A DNA stretch of 44,248 nucleotides, from NCBI GenBank assembly GCA_014730255.1, contig WJIQ01000185.1, positions 1-44,248 of the forward strand. Direction: 5' to 3'. The notes beneath the pieces were generated by a model. The model saw only the letters and a program-made list of their open reading frames with translations, was not told where the DNA came from and ran no database searches. The position numbers were made by a program, and so were the translations under genes. This DNA comes from a bacterium. GTDB taxonomy: Bacteria; Krumholzibacteriota; Krumholzibacteriia; LZORAL124-64-63. Position 1 is the first letter of the stretch, and every line of letters begins with the position of its first letter. Of this stretch, positions 23,961-32,510 are shown piece after piece.

Positions 23961-25444
23961 GGCTCCGGCGGCGGCGGGTGCTCGGGCACCCGGTAGCCCA
24001 TGATGATGCCGGCGAGGAAATACGGGAGCGCATTGACGAGATCGAAGTACCGGTAGTCGATGGCCACCCCGCCGACGGCGTAGATGATGATCACGCCGGC
24101 GATGGTCGCCAGGCCGTCCCGGTTGAGCCAGTCCGAATCGTGGACCACCGCCCAGAGCCGCTTGAAGCGGAACCAGACCAGACCCACCGCCGCGGTCAGC
24201 AGCGCGATGCTGAGCAGCCCCTCCTCGGCGAGCCGGCCCCAGTAGATGTCGTGGATCACGACGCCGCGGGCAGTGTGCTGCGTGATGTAGCCATAGAGAG
24301 GGATCTCCTCGCCCCGCAGATACTTGGGATAATAGATGTCCCAGTTGAACCAGCCGATGCCGAACAGGGGATGGTCGCGCCACATGCGTAGCGACGCCGA
24401 CATGGCGGCCAGGCGGTTGCCGATGGTCTCGGTGTTCTGGACGCGTTCCTGCAGGAGCTCGGAGTTCAGATTCTGCAGCACGCCGAAGAACGCCGTCATG
24501 GCGACCAGGACGGCCATGGCCGTCAGCAGCTGCCGGTAATGCGGTCGCATCACGCCGAGCGCGACCATTCCCACCACGGCGGCGAGCCACGGGCCCCGGG
24601 TGTAGGTGTACAGCAGGCCGAGCCCACCGAGCACGATGCACAGCAGCACCAGCGTTTTGCCGATCCGCGACCGGACACGGAAGAAGAAGTAGAACAGGAA
24701 CGGCAGCATCATCGCCATGATCTGCCCGAACAGCGGCGGATGAAGGAAGGGCCCGCGTGAGCGACCGAGCGGCCATATCCCCTGGTACATGTCGAGGATG
24801 CCCTTGGGCCAGATCAGGAAGTTGAGATGATACTTCTGCGCGATGCTCTGCACGAAGTAATAGACCATCACCCCGAACATGAAGATGAACAGGAACTTCA
24901 CGTCCTTTTCGCGATTGATGACCTGCTTGCCGATGAAGTACCCGATCAGCGGCGAGAGGCTGCTCAGGGTCCAGAAGTGCTTGATGTCACTGTCGCCGAT
25001 GTAGGTGATGTTGGCCAGCACGTAGAGCGTGTGCAGCAGGAGGATGATGTCGACCAGCCAGGGGCCGTGCAGCTGGTCGCGGCGCATCAGCAGCCGGAAC
25101 GAGAAGAGGATGACCAGCCAGACGGCGATGATCCGCTCTAGCGACAGGTCCGGCAGGACTGGCATCGGGATCATGGCGTAGGCGCGGAACCCCGACATCG
25201 CGAACAGCCAGATGCACACCAGGACCACGAGGTTGCGCCAGGCCAGGTAGCTGAAGACGGCGCCGAGGACGACCACGCCGAGCAGGGTCATGACCGTGGT
25301 CACGCCCGCGCGGCCGATCAGGACCCAGCCCAGGGCGCCGGCTAGCAGACCGAAGATGACGGCCAGGACCGCACCGACCTGGATGCCCCCCATCTTGGGA
25401 GCCTCGTAGATCTGCTTCTGCGTCTGCTGCGGGACCGGCGGCAT
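23888..25444 (-). CDS. O-antigen ligase/Wzy-like polymerase
   Basis: This is a 518-residue polytopic inner-membrane protein with about ten to twelve hydrophobic segments. Examples are VGAVLAVIFGLLAGALGWVL, TVMTLLGVVVLGAVFSYL and TLVLLCIVLGGLGLLYTY. The signature of the O-antigen ligase/polymerase family is the large periplasmic loop after about residue 325, here ending HPLFGIGWFNWDIYYPKY, with YTRGPWLA earlier. It probably polymerises or ligates lipid-linked repeats. Its ATG (25444) overlaps the TGA of the chain-length gene by one base, implying translational coupling. The basic, Pro-rich C-terminus (PPPPEPYANW) is encoded in the overlap with the opposing glycosyltransferase gene. Confidence 0.9.
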   Translation of the reverse strand: MPPVPQQTQKQIYEAPKMGGIQVGAVLAVIFGLLAGALGWVLIGRAGVTTVMTLLGVVVLGAVFSYLAWRNLVVLVCIWLFAMSGFRAYAMIPMPVLPDLSLERIIAVWLVILFSFRLLMRRDQLHGPWLVDIILLLHTLYVLANITYIGDSDIKHFWTLSSLSPLIGYFIGKQVINREKDVKFLFIFMFGVMVYYFVQSIAQKYHLNFLIWPKGILDMYQGIWPLGRSRGPFLHPPLFGQIMAMMLPFLFYFFFRVRSRIGKTLVLLCIVLGGLGLLYTYTRGPWLAAVVGMVALGVMRPHYRQLLTAMAVLVAMTAFFGVLQNLNSELLQERVQNTETIGNRLAAMSASLRMWRDHPLFGIGWFNWDIYYPKYLRGEEIPLYGYITQHTARGVVIHDIYWGRLAEEGLLSIALLTAAVGLVWFRFKRLWAVVHDSDWLNRDGLATIAGVIIIYAVGGVAIDYRYFDLVNALPYFLAGIIMGYRVPEHPPPPEPYANWTPPRFRNDSDQDRPTAPQA

Positions 25445-26859
25445 CAGGTCTGTTTCTTACTCGTCGTGTCCGGCAGGCTGCCGAGCACGGGCACCTCGAG
25501 GTAGAGCTCGGCACGGCGGCGGTCGTAGATCCGGTGATCGTTGCTCTCGACGAAGAACGCGGCCACCAGGCCCATGGCGATGGCCAGCACCACCGAGATG
25601 ATCAGGTAAAGCATCTTGCGACCCCGACCGACCGGTACGTCGAGCGTGGGCTCCTCGATGAGGAAGACGTCGGTGATGCGGATGTCCCTGTCGGCGGACA
25701 TGCGCACCTCGCCACGCTTGCGCTGCAGGCTGCCGAGCAGATCGCGCAGACCGGTGATCTGCATGTCGATCAGCTCGAGGTCGGCCTGCACGCTCGGGTA
25801 TCGCGCCAGGCCACCCATCTGGGCACGCTGCGCGCGGTCGTAGGACTGCTCGACGGCGCGGGCCTCGGCCAGATCCACGCGCAGGGACTGCATGTACCGC
25901 TGGCGCTCCCGGAGCAGTTCCTCGCGGATCATCTCGATCTGCGCCTTCTCGCGCTCGACCCAGATGGAGTCCTCGGCGTACCGCTGACGCAGCTCGGTCA
26001 GCCTGGTCACGCGCACGTCCAGGGCCGCCTTCAGCCTGTTCAGGCTGCCCGCGTCGCGCTCGGGCACGTTCGGTATGAACTCGGGGTCGTTGGCGACCGC
26101 CCGTTCGAGCGTGCTCAGCTCCGCTTCCAGGCCCTCTCGTTTGGAGCGGGCGCGGAAGTACTCGGACTCCAGCCCCCGGATCTGGGTGACGGTCATGCGC
26201 AGGTCGGCCGTCAGGCCGAGCATGCCGGCGGTGTCGAGCACGGCCTTGCGCAGATCGTAGAGGCTGTCGATCTCGGTCTTCGTGTTGCGGATCTGGTCGG
26301 TGTAGTAGCCGACGGCACGCTCGTTGCGGCTCGTGCTGACGTTGAACTCGATGAACGCGTTGGCCAGGGCCTCCGCGCCGGTCAGGGCGAACGGCGCGAC
26401 CGGATGCGAGAAGCTGAGGTTCAGCAGGTTCGACTCACCGACGTGCGTGCTGGTGGCCCCGCCGTGGATGACCTCCTGCAGATCGTCGACGGTGGAGACC
26501 TCGGCGAAGTACTCGGGATACCGCTCCTGGAACGCGGGGATCGAGTCGGCGAGGGCCTCGGCCGCCAGCTCGGCGACCGGCGCGCTCATGCCCAGCTCTG
26601 CGGCCGAGCTCAGCACCATGTCGAGGTTGACGCTCCGCTGGTAGAACTGGGGCGTCTGGGGACCCCCGACCTCGATCATGACCGTCGACCGCGCGCGGAA
26701 CGTCTGCGTGCTGCGCAGCGTGCCGATCATCGCCACCAGCACCACCGGGGCGGCGACCAGCAGGATGATCCAGCGCCGGCGGATCAGGACCTCGACCAGG
26801 GACCGCATGTCCAGGCTTTCTTGGTCCGTACGCTGCAGGGGGTTCTTGACCTGATTCAT
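25444..26859 (-). CDS. Wzz/GumC-like polysaccharide chain-length protein
   Basis: This is a 471-residue polysaccharide co-polymerase without a fused kinase. Membrane helix 1 is at about 30-50 (WIILLVAAPVVLVAMIGTL) and helix 2 at about 415-437 (LYLIISVVLAIAMGLVAAFFV). Before helix 2 comes the family's proline motif (EEPTLDVPVGRGRK). Between them is a periplasmic part with long coiled coils from about 190 to 370 (TKTEIDSLYDLRKAVLD, EREKAQIEMIREELLRE). The cytosolic tail is short (NDHRIYDRRRAELYLEVPV). It sets chain length with the separate P-loop partner two genes upstream. The start ATG at 26859 is 13 bases after the lipoprotein stop. Confidence 0.92.
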   Translation of the reverse strand: MNQVKNPLQRTDQESLDMRSLVEVLIRRRWIILLVAAPVVLVAMIGTLRSTQTFRARSTVMIEVGGPQTPQFYQRSVNLDMVLSSAAELGMSAPVAELAAEALADSIPAFQERYPEYFAEVSTVDDLQEVIHGGATSTHVGESNLLNLSFSHPVAPFALTGAEALANAFIEFNVSTSRNERAVGYYTDQIRNTKTEIDSLYDLRKAVLDTAGMLGLTADLRMTVTQIRGLESEYFRARSKREGLEAELSTLERAVANDPEFIPNVPERDAGSLNRLKAALDVRVTRLTELRQRYAEDSIWVEREKAQIEMIREELLRERQRYMQSLRVDLAEARAVEQSYDRAQRAQMGGLARYPSVQADLELIDMQITGLRDLLGSLQRKRGEVRMSADRDIRITDVFLIEEPTLDVPVGRGRKMLYLIISVVLAIAMGLVAAFFVESNDHRIYDRRRAELYLEVPVLGSLPDTTSKKQT

Positions 26860-26872
26860 GACCGTTCACTTT

Positions 26873-27667
26873 CTAGCGGTAAAGGGTCGTGACCTTGTCG
26901 ATCTCGCCGATCGCGTAGATATCCCAGAAGAGCTGGGTGACGCTCAGCGCCGTATCTAGCAGGGTATCGGAGATGTAGGCCATATCGCCGAGCGTCGAGC
27001 GCGGCACGTAGATGATGTCGTAGGGCTGCAGATCGAGCGCCGCGACGTCGGGAATGCCCCGCCGCTGCAGGTGCGAGAGGTCGAGGCGCCGCAGCATCAT
27101 GCCGTCAGGCGTCACGCGCATGATCGCCGTCTCGGAGGGCGTGGCGTCGTCGTCGAAGCCGCCGGCGGTGGCGATGGCCTGCAGCACGCCCATGCCGCCC
27201 CGCTCGAGCGTGATCTCTCCGGGACGCCGCACGTAGCCGAAGACGTACACGGGCAGGTCGGCGATGTCCTCGATGATCACCGAGAGCTCGGGGTTGAGGT
27301 AGTCGCGCGCATACATCGCCGTGAGCGTGCTGTCCAGCTGGGTCACGGTCCGTCCCCGCGCGATCACGGGATCGATGCCGCCGGGCAGGGTGAGACGGCC
27401 ATCCGGCAGGACCAGCAGCGCGGTGCTGTCCAGGTCGTCCTCGTACTTGAAGTCGACGGCGAGGCGATCGCCGGCCCGCAGCCGATACTCGGCGTTCTTG
27501 GCGTTCTCGAGCGCGCTCATCTGGTCCGGCGTGAAGGGGAGATACTCGGTCTGCACCGGCGGCTGAGACGAACCTCCGCAGCCGAGGATCCCGAGCAGGC
27601 AGATGAGTGCGATTCCGGTGACGGGACGCCAGACGCCCGCGTGTTCAGTGAAGGGATTTCCGTTCAT
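26873..27667 (-). CDS. Wza-like polysaccharide export lipoprotein
   Basis: This is a 264-residue exported protein of the polysaccharide-export (Poly_export/SLBB) family. Residues 15-30 end in the lipobox GILGC, so Cys30 should be lipidated. The Poly_export domain starts YRLRAGDRLAVDFKYEDDL. VLPDGRLTLPG and ARDYLNPELSVIIED follow. An SLBB-like beta-grasp unit comes next, VYVFGYVRRPGEITLER, with LQAIATAGGF and PYDIIYVPRS. It would form the outer-membrane channel that meets the Wzz-like protein. It is shorter than Wza of E. coli (379 residues). The start chosen is the ATG at 27667 (MNGNPF); an ATG at 27709, three bases after the previous stop, would add 14 residues. Confidence 0.9.
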   Translation of the reverse strand: MNGNPFTEHAGVWRPVTGIALICLLGILGCGGSSQPPVQTEYLPFTPDQMSALENAKNAEYRLRAGDRLAVDFKYEDDLDSTALLVLPDGRLTLPGGIDPVIARGRTVTQLDSTLTAMYARDYLNPELSVIIEDIADLPVYVFGYVRRPGEITLERGGMGVLQAIATAGGFDDDATPSETAIMRVTPDGMMLRRLDLSHLQRRGIPDVAALDLQPYDIIYVPRSTLGDMAYISDTLLDTALSVTQLFWDIYAIGEIDKVTTLYR

Positions 27668-27712
27668 GCGGCCACCGCTCCCAGGGTCGCGTGTTCGCGG
27701 CCCGATCATCCG

Positions 27713-28447
27713 TTAGAGTTTCCGGTACAGGAACCCGGGAATCTGGTACGAGCGCTTGTTCAGCACGGTGCCGAAGATCCGCCCGCCCTGCGAACGCAGC
27801 TGTTCGAGACCATGCCGGACCACCTCGTGCTTGAGGCGCCGGGTCTCGACCACCAGCACCGAACCATCCACGTACCGCGCCATGTGGGCGGTCTCCATCG
27901 CATTGAGGATGGCCGGGCCGTCGATGATGGTGAAGAAGAACTTCTCGCGCATGATGTCGAGCATGCGCTCGTAATGACCGCAGGTCAGCAGCTCGGTGAG
28001 CTTGATGTCCTCGTCACCGTGGCCGACCAGCGTCAGGCCCGATCCGGTCTCGAGCTCGTGCGTCCGGTCGGGCTCGCGCAGGAGCGCGCGGTAGCTCGGC
28101 TGCTGTCCCCGCAGCTTCGGCTGCGGGGAGAGGTAGTTGCCGTCGACCCAGGCGATGTTCCCATCGAGCAGGTACGCCAGGTGCCGCGCCACGCAATACG
28201 AGACGAAGCTCACCCCCTCGCCCGTGGCCGCCGACGTGAACACCAGGGCCATGCCCTCGCTCGAGCGACGCCGGCTGATCAGGGAGCCGGTGATGTTGTC
28301 GAGCTCGAGGAGCAGCCCCTCCGGCGGCGGCGGAAAGAGTGTCATCTGGTCCATGGTACCCAGATGGTAGTCGGTCGTGGCCCGGCTCTCGGGCCCCTCC
28401 CGTCCGTCGCCGGGTCCGCCCTGCATGGCATCGAGGATCTTGCTCAT
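27713..28447 (-). CDS. BY-kinase-like (CpsD/CapB-type) P-loop protein with degenerate Walker A
   Basis: This 244-residue protein is the expected cytosolic partner of the Wzz-like protein. It begins MSKILDAMQGG, like XrtA/EPS-associated tyrosine autokinases. The P-loop reads SAATGEGVSF: the invariant GK(S/T) lysine is valine. Walker A' is also altered (WVDGNYLSP in place of a DxD strand), while a Walker B-like strand remains (FFFTIIDGPAIL). The C-terminus NKRSYQIPGFLYRKL has only two tyrosines instead of a full tyrosine cluster. ATP hydrolysis and autophosphorylation are therefore doubtful, and it may act as a structural regulator. The start is the ATG at 28447 with GGAG just upstream; an ATG at 28489 is possible. 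It is the first gene after the promoter and leader. Confidence 0.85.
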   Translation of the reverse strand: MSKILDAMQGGPGDGREGPESRATTDYHLGTMDQMTLFPPPPEGLLLELDNITGSLISRRRSSEGMALVFTSAATGEGVSFVSYCVARHLAYLLDGNIAWVDGNYLSPQPKLRGQQPSYRALLREPDRTHELETGSGLTLVGHGDEDIKLTELLTCGHYERMLDIMREKFFFTIIDGPAILNAMETAHMARYVDGSVLVVETRRLKHEVVRHGLEQLRSQGGRIFGTVLNKRSYQIPGFLYRKL

Positions 28448-28535
28448 GGACTCCGCCTCTTCGAAGGTCACCACCACGACGGCCGCCACCGCATGGTGGA
28501 CTCTCGTCGATCACTGCGCAATGGTAGTTGGGAGC

Positions 28536-28640
28536 GCAAGGCGAGGCCTTGCTGAACCGCACGCGGTTGGCCATACTCCCGATCGTCTAAAGGTTCGGCG
28601 CGAGCCGAAATAGCTTTAGCAGTGGTGCGTGTGGCCAACC
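28536..28640 (-). promoter_or_regulatory. Structured 5' leader of the polysaccharide operon
   Basis: The roughly 240-base leader holds nested perfect inverted repeats. The outer stem is 28632-28640 with 28565-28573 (9 bp, TGGCCAACC/GGTTGGCCA). The inner stem is 28614-28619 with 28587-28592 (CTTTAG/CTAAAG). The tip hairpin is 28604-28609 with 28594-28599 around a 4-base loop. A second hairpin (28563-28568 with 28555-28560) uses bases 28565-28568, which also belong to the outer stem, so the two folds exclude each other. A third hairpin follows at 28536-28552. This layout fits a riboswitch or attenuator, but I recognise no known aptamer and no U tract. Confidence 0.55.
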
Positions 28641-28695
28641 TCGGGGCAGGGGAGTGAGCGCGTTGTGTTTAACGTCTGTTAATTTGATTGTTCGT

Positions 28696-28725
28696 ATTAT
28701 ACCCGCTGCCTCCAACCCCTGTCAA
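28696..28725 (-). promoter_or_regulatory. Consensus sigma70 promoter of the polysaccharide operon
   Basis: On the minus strand TTGACA (28720-28725), 18 bases and TATAAT (28696-28701) match the consensus in all 12 positions. The surrounding AT-rich patch stands out in this GC-rich DNA. The predicted start is near 28689, about 240 bases before the P-loop protein. Confidence 0.82.
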
Positions 28726-28740
28726 GGCTACCGGGAATCG

Positions 28741-29073
28741 ACCGCGGACGCAAGTGATATGGGAGGCGAGGTACGGGTGATGAGCCCGATCTGCGGTCGT
28801 TACCAGCAGGAAAATGCGGCTTCAAATCGTACGACGGCAAGCCAAGATTCGCGCGACGGTCCCGCAAAGCCAAGGAACTGGCACCGTTCAATGGATTCGG
28901 ATGCAAGGATGACGGCCCTCAATAGCAGGCTCCCTCGGGCTAGGCTGTCGCGAAGACGCTCGTCGTGAATGCACAGGGGCTTGGCCCGCTGCTGGCCGAT
29001 GACCTCGATCGACGCGCCCTCTCGAGTGCGGACCCGGTCGGACAAGCTCCGTCGGCAACGCCGATCACGCGGG
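28741..29073. other. Intergenic stretch with no recognisable gene
   Basis: This interval of about 330 bases lies between the operon promoter and the stop of the next glycosyltransferase. It is less GC-rich than its surroundings. The open frames in it are short, match no family I know and have no ribosome-binding site. It may hold regulator sites for the promoter or be a remnant of rearrangement. Confidence 0.5.
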
Positions 29074-30261
29074 TTACGATCCCGGACCGGTCTTCTGGCC
29101 GGTCTGACCGGCGACGATCTCCGTGTAGATTTGCTCGTGGGCCTGCACCATGCGCTCCAGCGAATAGCGCTCGCGGATCACGGCCCGGCCCCGTTCCCCG
29201 CAGCGGGCACGCAGGATACGATCGTCGAGTAGCGACTCGGCTCGGTCGGTCCACTGCTCGAGCAAGTCCGCGGGCACATTCCCGTGCCGGGGCGGGCGGG
29301 GGTAGATCCCCCTGACGAGATCCGGTTCGCCCGCCACGAGCTGCATCACCTGTGGCAGGTCTGGCCCCACGAACGCCGTGCCGGCGGCCATCGTCTCCAT
29401 GAGGTTCAATGGAAGTCCCTCGACTCGCGACGTGGACACGATCAGGTCCGCCGCGTCGAGGAGTTCAGGAACGTCGCCACGCAACCCGAGCAGGTTGACC
29501 CCCGACCGGGAAGCCTCAGCACGCAGACTTTCCATCAGCGCCCCGGTACCACAGAGGAAGCCGCGGACCGATCGTCCACGTTCGCGCAAGCGCCGCACCA
29601 TGCCGATGAACGCCTCCGGTGCTTTCTCCACGGTCGGCCGGCCTACCTGCAGGAGCATCTCTTCACGGTCGCCCAGCCCTAGTTCGGTACGCTTGGCGAT
29701 CCGCGCATCGCGCGGGCGCGGCAGGAACCTGTTCGTGTCGACGCCATTGACCACCGTACGGACCTTGTCGGCCGGAAGCCCTTCCGTGGTGATGCAGTTC
29801 TCGCGGACCGCGTCGGAAACAGCCAGGATCGCCGGCGTGTGCTGCGCGAGAGAGCGGTACCGCCGCAATTGCCGGGTATTCATGTCCAGGTAGACCGAGT
29901 GCCTGGTCCAGATACGGTGTGGGACGCCAGCCCAGCGTCCAGCTCGACAGGACCAGTAGTCGGAGAATCTCTTGTGCCCGTGGATGATGTGCGGCCGATG
30001 TCGCCGGAAGAAGCGGATCATGTCGAAGAGTGCCAGAGGGTTGCGGAATGACCGATGGTGCAGCGCAAATGTGGCGACGCCTGCATCGCGAAATCTGCGC
30101 CGCATCTCCGGCTCCTTGTCCGCCCTGGGTTCCAGGACCGCGACCACGAGCGACTCGAAACGCTCCGGGTCGAGCCCCCTGGCCACGTCGAGAGCCACGA
30201 CCTCGGCGCCTCCGACCACGTAGTTGCTCAGGACCTGACAGACCTTGATTCGCGCGGTCAC
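29074..30261 (-). CDS. GT4-family glycosyltransferase
   Basis: This is a 395-residue GT-B glycosyltransferase. The N-terminal domain has VCQVLSNYVVGGAEVVALD and the acceptor-side HGHKRFSDYW. The C-terminal domain has VVNGVDTNRF, LLQVGRPTVEKAPEAF and the donor-binding SRVEGLPLNLMETMAAGTAF, where the usual Glu of EX7E is Glu-Gly-Leu-Pro-Leu. It is cytosolic; the sugar is unknown. The start is GTG at 30261, whose GTGA overlaps the TGA of the methyltransferase, so translation is coupled. Codon choice is less biased to G/C at third positions than in the flanking genes, as in the methyltransferase, hinting that the pair was acquired together. Confidence 0.9.
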   Translation of the reverse strand: MTARIKVCQVLSNYVVGGAEVVALDVARGLDPERFESLVVAVLEPRADKEPEMRRRFRDAGVATFALHHRSFRNPLALFDMIRFFRRHRPHIIHGHKRFSDYWSCRAGRWAGVPHRIWTRHSVYLDMNTRQLRRYRSLAQHTPAILAVSDAVRENCITTEGLPADKVRTVVNGVDTNRFLPRPRDARIAKRTELGLGDREEMLLQVGRPTVEKAPEAFIGMVRRLRERGRSVRGFLCGTGALMESLRAEASRSGVNLLGLRGDVPELLDAADLIVSTSRVEGLPLNLMETMAAGTAFVGPDLPQVMQLVAGEPDLVRGIYPRPPRHGNVPADLLEQWTDRAESLLDDRILRARCGERGRAVIRERYSLERMVQAHEQIYTEIVAGQTGQKTGPGS

Positions 30262-31019
30262 GAGATCGTGTCCCCGGATTCGGGCTTCAGCGCCACCATG
30301 ACGTATCCGAGCGGAAAATGAGTGGCGGTCCGTCGCGAAAGCCGACGCCCGGGACCCCAGCGCACGAACCAGCCCGTGAATCCCTGGATCAGCCGGGCTA
30401 GCGATGAACCGAGAACCGGCAACGACTGCAGGTGTTTCCCGTGGATGTCAGCCAGGATCTCCGGGGCTCCCCCGATCGGCTCGAGTTCCACGATCTCGAG
30501 CCCCGCTTCGCTGGCGAACCGTCGCAGGGCGAATTCCGTGTAACGGTAGTAGTCGTGAGGCTTCTCGTGGATCCAGTAGAAGAAGGGGACGTTCATCAAT
30601 AGTCTGCCACCCGGCTCGAGGATGCGTGCCATCTCCCTCCAGAGCAGCGCCGGATCAGGGATGTGCTCGAGGACATCCGACAGGACGATCGTGTCGAACG
30701 ATCGGTCCGCGAAAGGAAGCGAGCGGGAGAGGTCACACTCGTGATCCAGATGAAGGCTCTCGTGAAACGAGTCTCCCCAGTCCACGCAGGTGACGCTGTC
30801 CACGTGATCCCTGTACGCCCCATAGAGCGGGACTTGGCCGCATCCCAGATCAATGAGTCGGCCCGAGGCGTGACGAGGAAGCCGCTCAGCGTACACGGAC
30901 GCCACGAGATCCGCCATGAGCTGGGAACCCGGGCCCACCTGGTGTGGATCGCGTGACGCGCGCAACCGGCCCCCGCGGATGTCGAACTTGGTCGGAGACC
31001 AGCGTGACGCGTTGCGCAT
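30258..31019 (-). CDS. Class I SAM-dependent methyltransferase
   Basis: This 253-residue protein has a methyltransferase fold of the Methyltransf_11/25 type. Motif I is LIDLGCGQVPLYG (about residue 55), the acidic residue after strand 2 is in VTCVDWGD, and IVLSDVLEHIPDP and EPGGRLLMNVPFFYWIHEKPHDYYRYT follow in order. The last element (PHDYYRYT) is seen in methyltransferases of polysaccharide and O-antigen loci, so it may methylate a sugar or lipid-linked intermediate. The start is the ATG at 31019 with AGGAG six bases upstream. The open frame extends upstream to 31223 but that part lacks a ribosome-binding site and shows no family similarity. The stop overlaps the start of the next gene. Confidence 0.87.
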   Translation of the reverse strand: MRNASRWSPTKFDIRGGRLRASRDPHQVGPGSQLMADLVASVYAERLPRHASGRLIDLGCGQVPLYGAYRDHVDSVTCVDWGDSFHESLHLDHECDLSRSLPFADRSFDTIVLSDVLEHIPDPALLWREMARILEPGGRLLMNVPFFYWIHEKPHDYYRYTEFALRRFASEAGLEIVELEPIGGAPEILADIHGKHLQSLPVLGSSLARLIQGFTGWFVRWGPGRRLSRRTATHFPLGYVMVALKPESGDTIS

Positions 31020-31242
31020 CTCATGCTCCTGCACTGATGACGTGTGGTTGATCTCGCGGTGGAAGCATGGTCCATCGAGCGAGCAGTGGCAACGATTGAC
31101 GCGGCGCTCGCCACACAGCCGGGCCCGATGCCACCGGGACGTGCCCGCCCGCCAGCCGTGACCAGAGGGTTCCTCCATCATCAATACCCATGGGCCCCTC
31201 CGCGCGCCGTTCACCCCCGACATACCCTGCGCACGAGTCGAT

Positions 31243-32505
31243 CTACCGCGAGCTGCTCGAGCGGTCCTGATCGCGATCGCGCAGCTCGTCGCCGAGCGCC
31301 CCGGCGATCACGCCGGCGAAGAACCGCTCGAGCCGCGCCGCCTCCCCGTCGACCGTGAACCCGCCCTCGATGCGCGCCCGACCGGCCAGCGAGAGCCGCT
31401 GCACGAGGTCCGGCTCGTCGACGAGGCGGCGCAGTCCGCCGGCGATGGCCGTGGGATCGTGGGGGTCGACCAGCACGCCAGCGCGGCCGTCTTCCAGCAG
31501 CTCCGGCACCCCGGAGACCCGGGTCGAGAGGACCGGGCAGCCGCTGGCCATGGCCTCCATGAGCGAGACCGGGATGCCGTCGATGTCGCCGTCGGCAGCC
31601 TCGACGCAGGGCAGGCAGAACACGTCCGCCTCGCCGAGCAGCGCCTGGATCCGGTTCTGCTGCATCGGACCGGTGATCTCGAGGGCCGCCAGTCCGAGCG
31701 CCTCACGCTGCCGCTGCAGCTCGGCGAGCAGCGGTCCGCCACCCACCAGCGTGGCCCGCCACGGATGACGATCCGGGTCGAGCAGCGCGAGGGCATCCAG
31801 CAGGTCGGCGAATCCCTTCTTCTCCACCGCCCGGCCCACGGCGAGCACGTGCAGCGGCGAGCCGGCCCGCTCGCGCGGCCGGAACGTGAACGCCTCCGGC
31901 GGCACGCCGCAGTGGATGATGGCCGCCCGGTCGTATCCCGGCACGAGATCCCGATAGTGGCGCAGGTTGTACCGGGAGATCGCCACCGCGCCGGCGGCCT
32001 GCCGCAGCTTCTGGACGTTGCCCAGGGGCACGCGGTACAGGTCGGCCGCGTGGGCGGTGAAGGTGTAGGGAATGCCCGACAGCAGCGAGAGGAACATCGC
32101 GTACGACGCCGGTGGATTGGCCAGGTGGGCATGGATCACCGCGGGCGCCAGGCGCTCGACGTGCGCGAGGACCGTCGTGGTGACCAGGAGCTGCCCGACC
32201 AGCTTCAGGCGCGCCGGCAGCGGCTCGCCGGGTGCGCCCAGGGCTGCACGGACCGCGCGCCACCAGCGTCCCGGTCGCAGCACGGCCACCTTCAGCGCGG
32301 CCCCGGCCACGCGCCACCACGAGACCGGGTAGACCCAGTGGCATCCGGCCAGATCGCATTCGGGATCGCTGGCCGGTGGTGCGGTGCCGGGCCGCAGGGC
32401 GAGCAGATCGACGCGATGGCCGCGGCGACGCAGCGCGGAGACCTCGCGGGCGATGAACGTGTGCGTGAGGCTGCCGAAGCTCGTCGCCAGGTACAAGAGG
32501 TGCAT
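31243..32505 (-). CDS. GT4-family glycosyltransferase, colanic-acid type
   Basis: This is a 420-residue GT-B glycosyltransferase. The N-terminus HLLYLATSFGSLTHTFIAREV and VIHAHLANPPASYA, PYTFTAHAADLYR are typical of the WcaL/AmsK-like subgroup that builds exopolysaccharide repeats. IIHCGVPPEAFTF, LAVGRAVEKKGFADLL and GIPVSLMEAMASGCPV (donor-binding glutamate) follow. It is cytosolic. The start ATG at 32505 is five bases after the MurJ-like stop, so the two genes form an operon under the promoter at 34089-34117. The tail is short and rich in Asp/Arg/Ser (RDRDQDRSSSSR). Confidence 0.9.
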   Translation of the reverse strand: MHLLYLATSFGSLTHTFIAREVSALRRRGHRVDLLALRPGTAPPASDPECDLAGCHWVYPVSWWRVAGAALKVAVLRPGRWWRAVRAALGAPGEPLPARLKLVGQLLVTTTVLAHVERLAPAVIHAHLANPPASYAMFLSLLSGIPYTFTAHAADLYRVPLGNVQKLRQAAGAVAISRYNLRHYRDLVPGYDRAAIIHCGVPPEAFTFRPRERAGSPLHVLAVGRAVEKKGFADLLDALALLDPDRHPWRATLVGGGPLLAELQRQREALGLAALEITGPMQQNRIQALLGEADVFCLPCVEAADGDIDGIPVSLMEAMASGCPVLSTRVSGVPELLEDGRAGVLVDPHDPTAIAGGLRRLVDEPDLVQRLSLAGRARIEGGFTVDGEAARLERFFAGVIAGALGDELRDRDQDRSSSSR

Positions 32506-32510
32506 CGCGA

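Noticed and set aside
28536-28640. The leader as a GEMM-I (c-di-GMP-I) riboswitch.
   Set aside because: The conserved GEMM core sequences and the GNRA tetraloop on the transcribed strand are missing; the tip loop reads TCGC on the minus strand.
28800-29045. An 81-codon minus-strand frame in the empty stretch.
   Set aside because: It has no ribosome-binding site, no similarity I know, and lies upstream of the operon promoter without its own.
31020-31223. N-terminal extension of the methyltransferase frame.
   Set aside because: The region before 31019 has no family similarity, and a proper AGGAG precedes the ATG at 31019.
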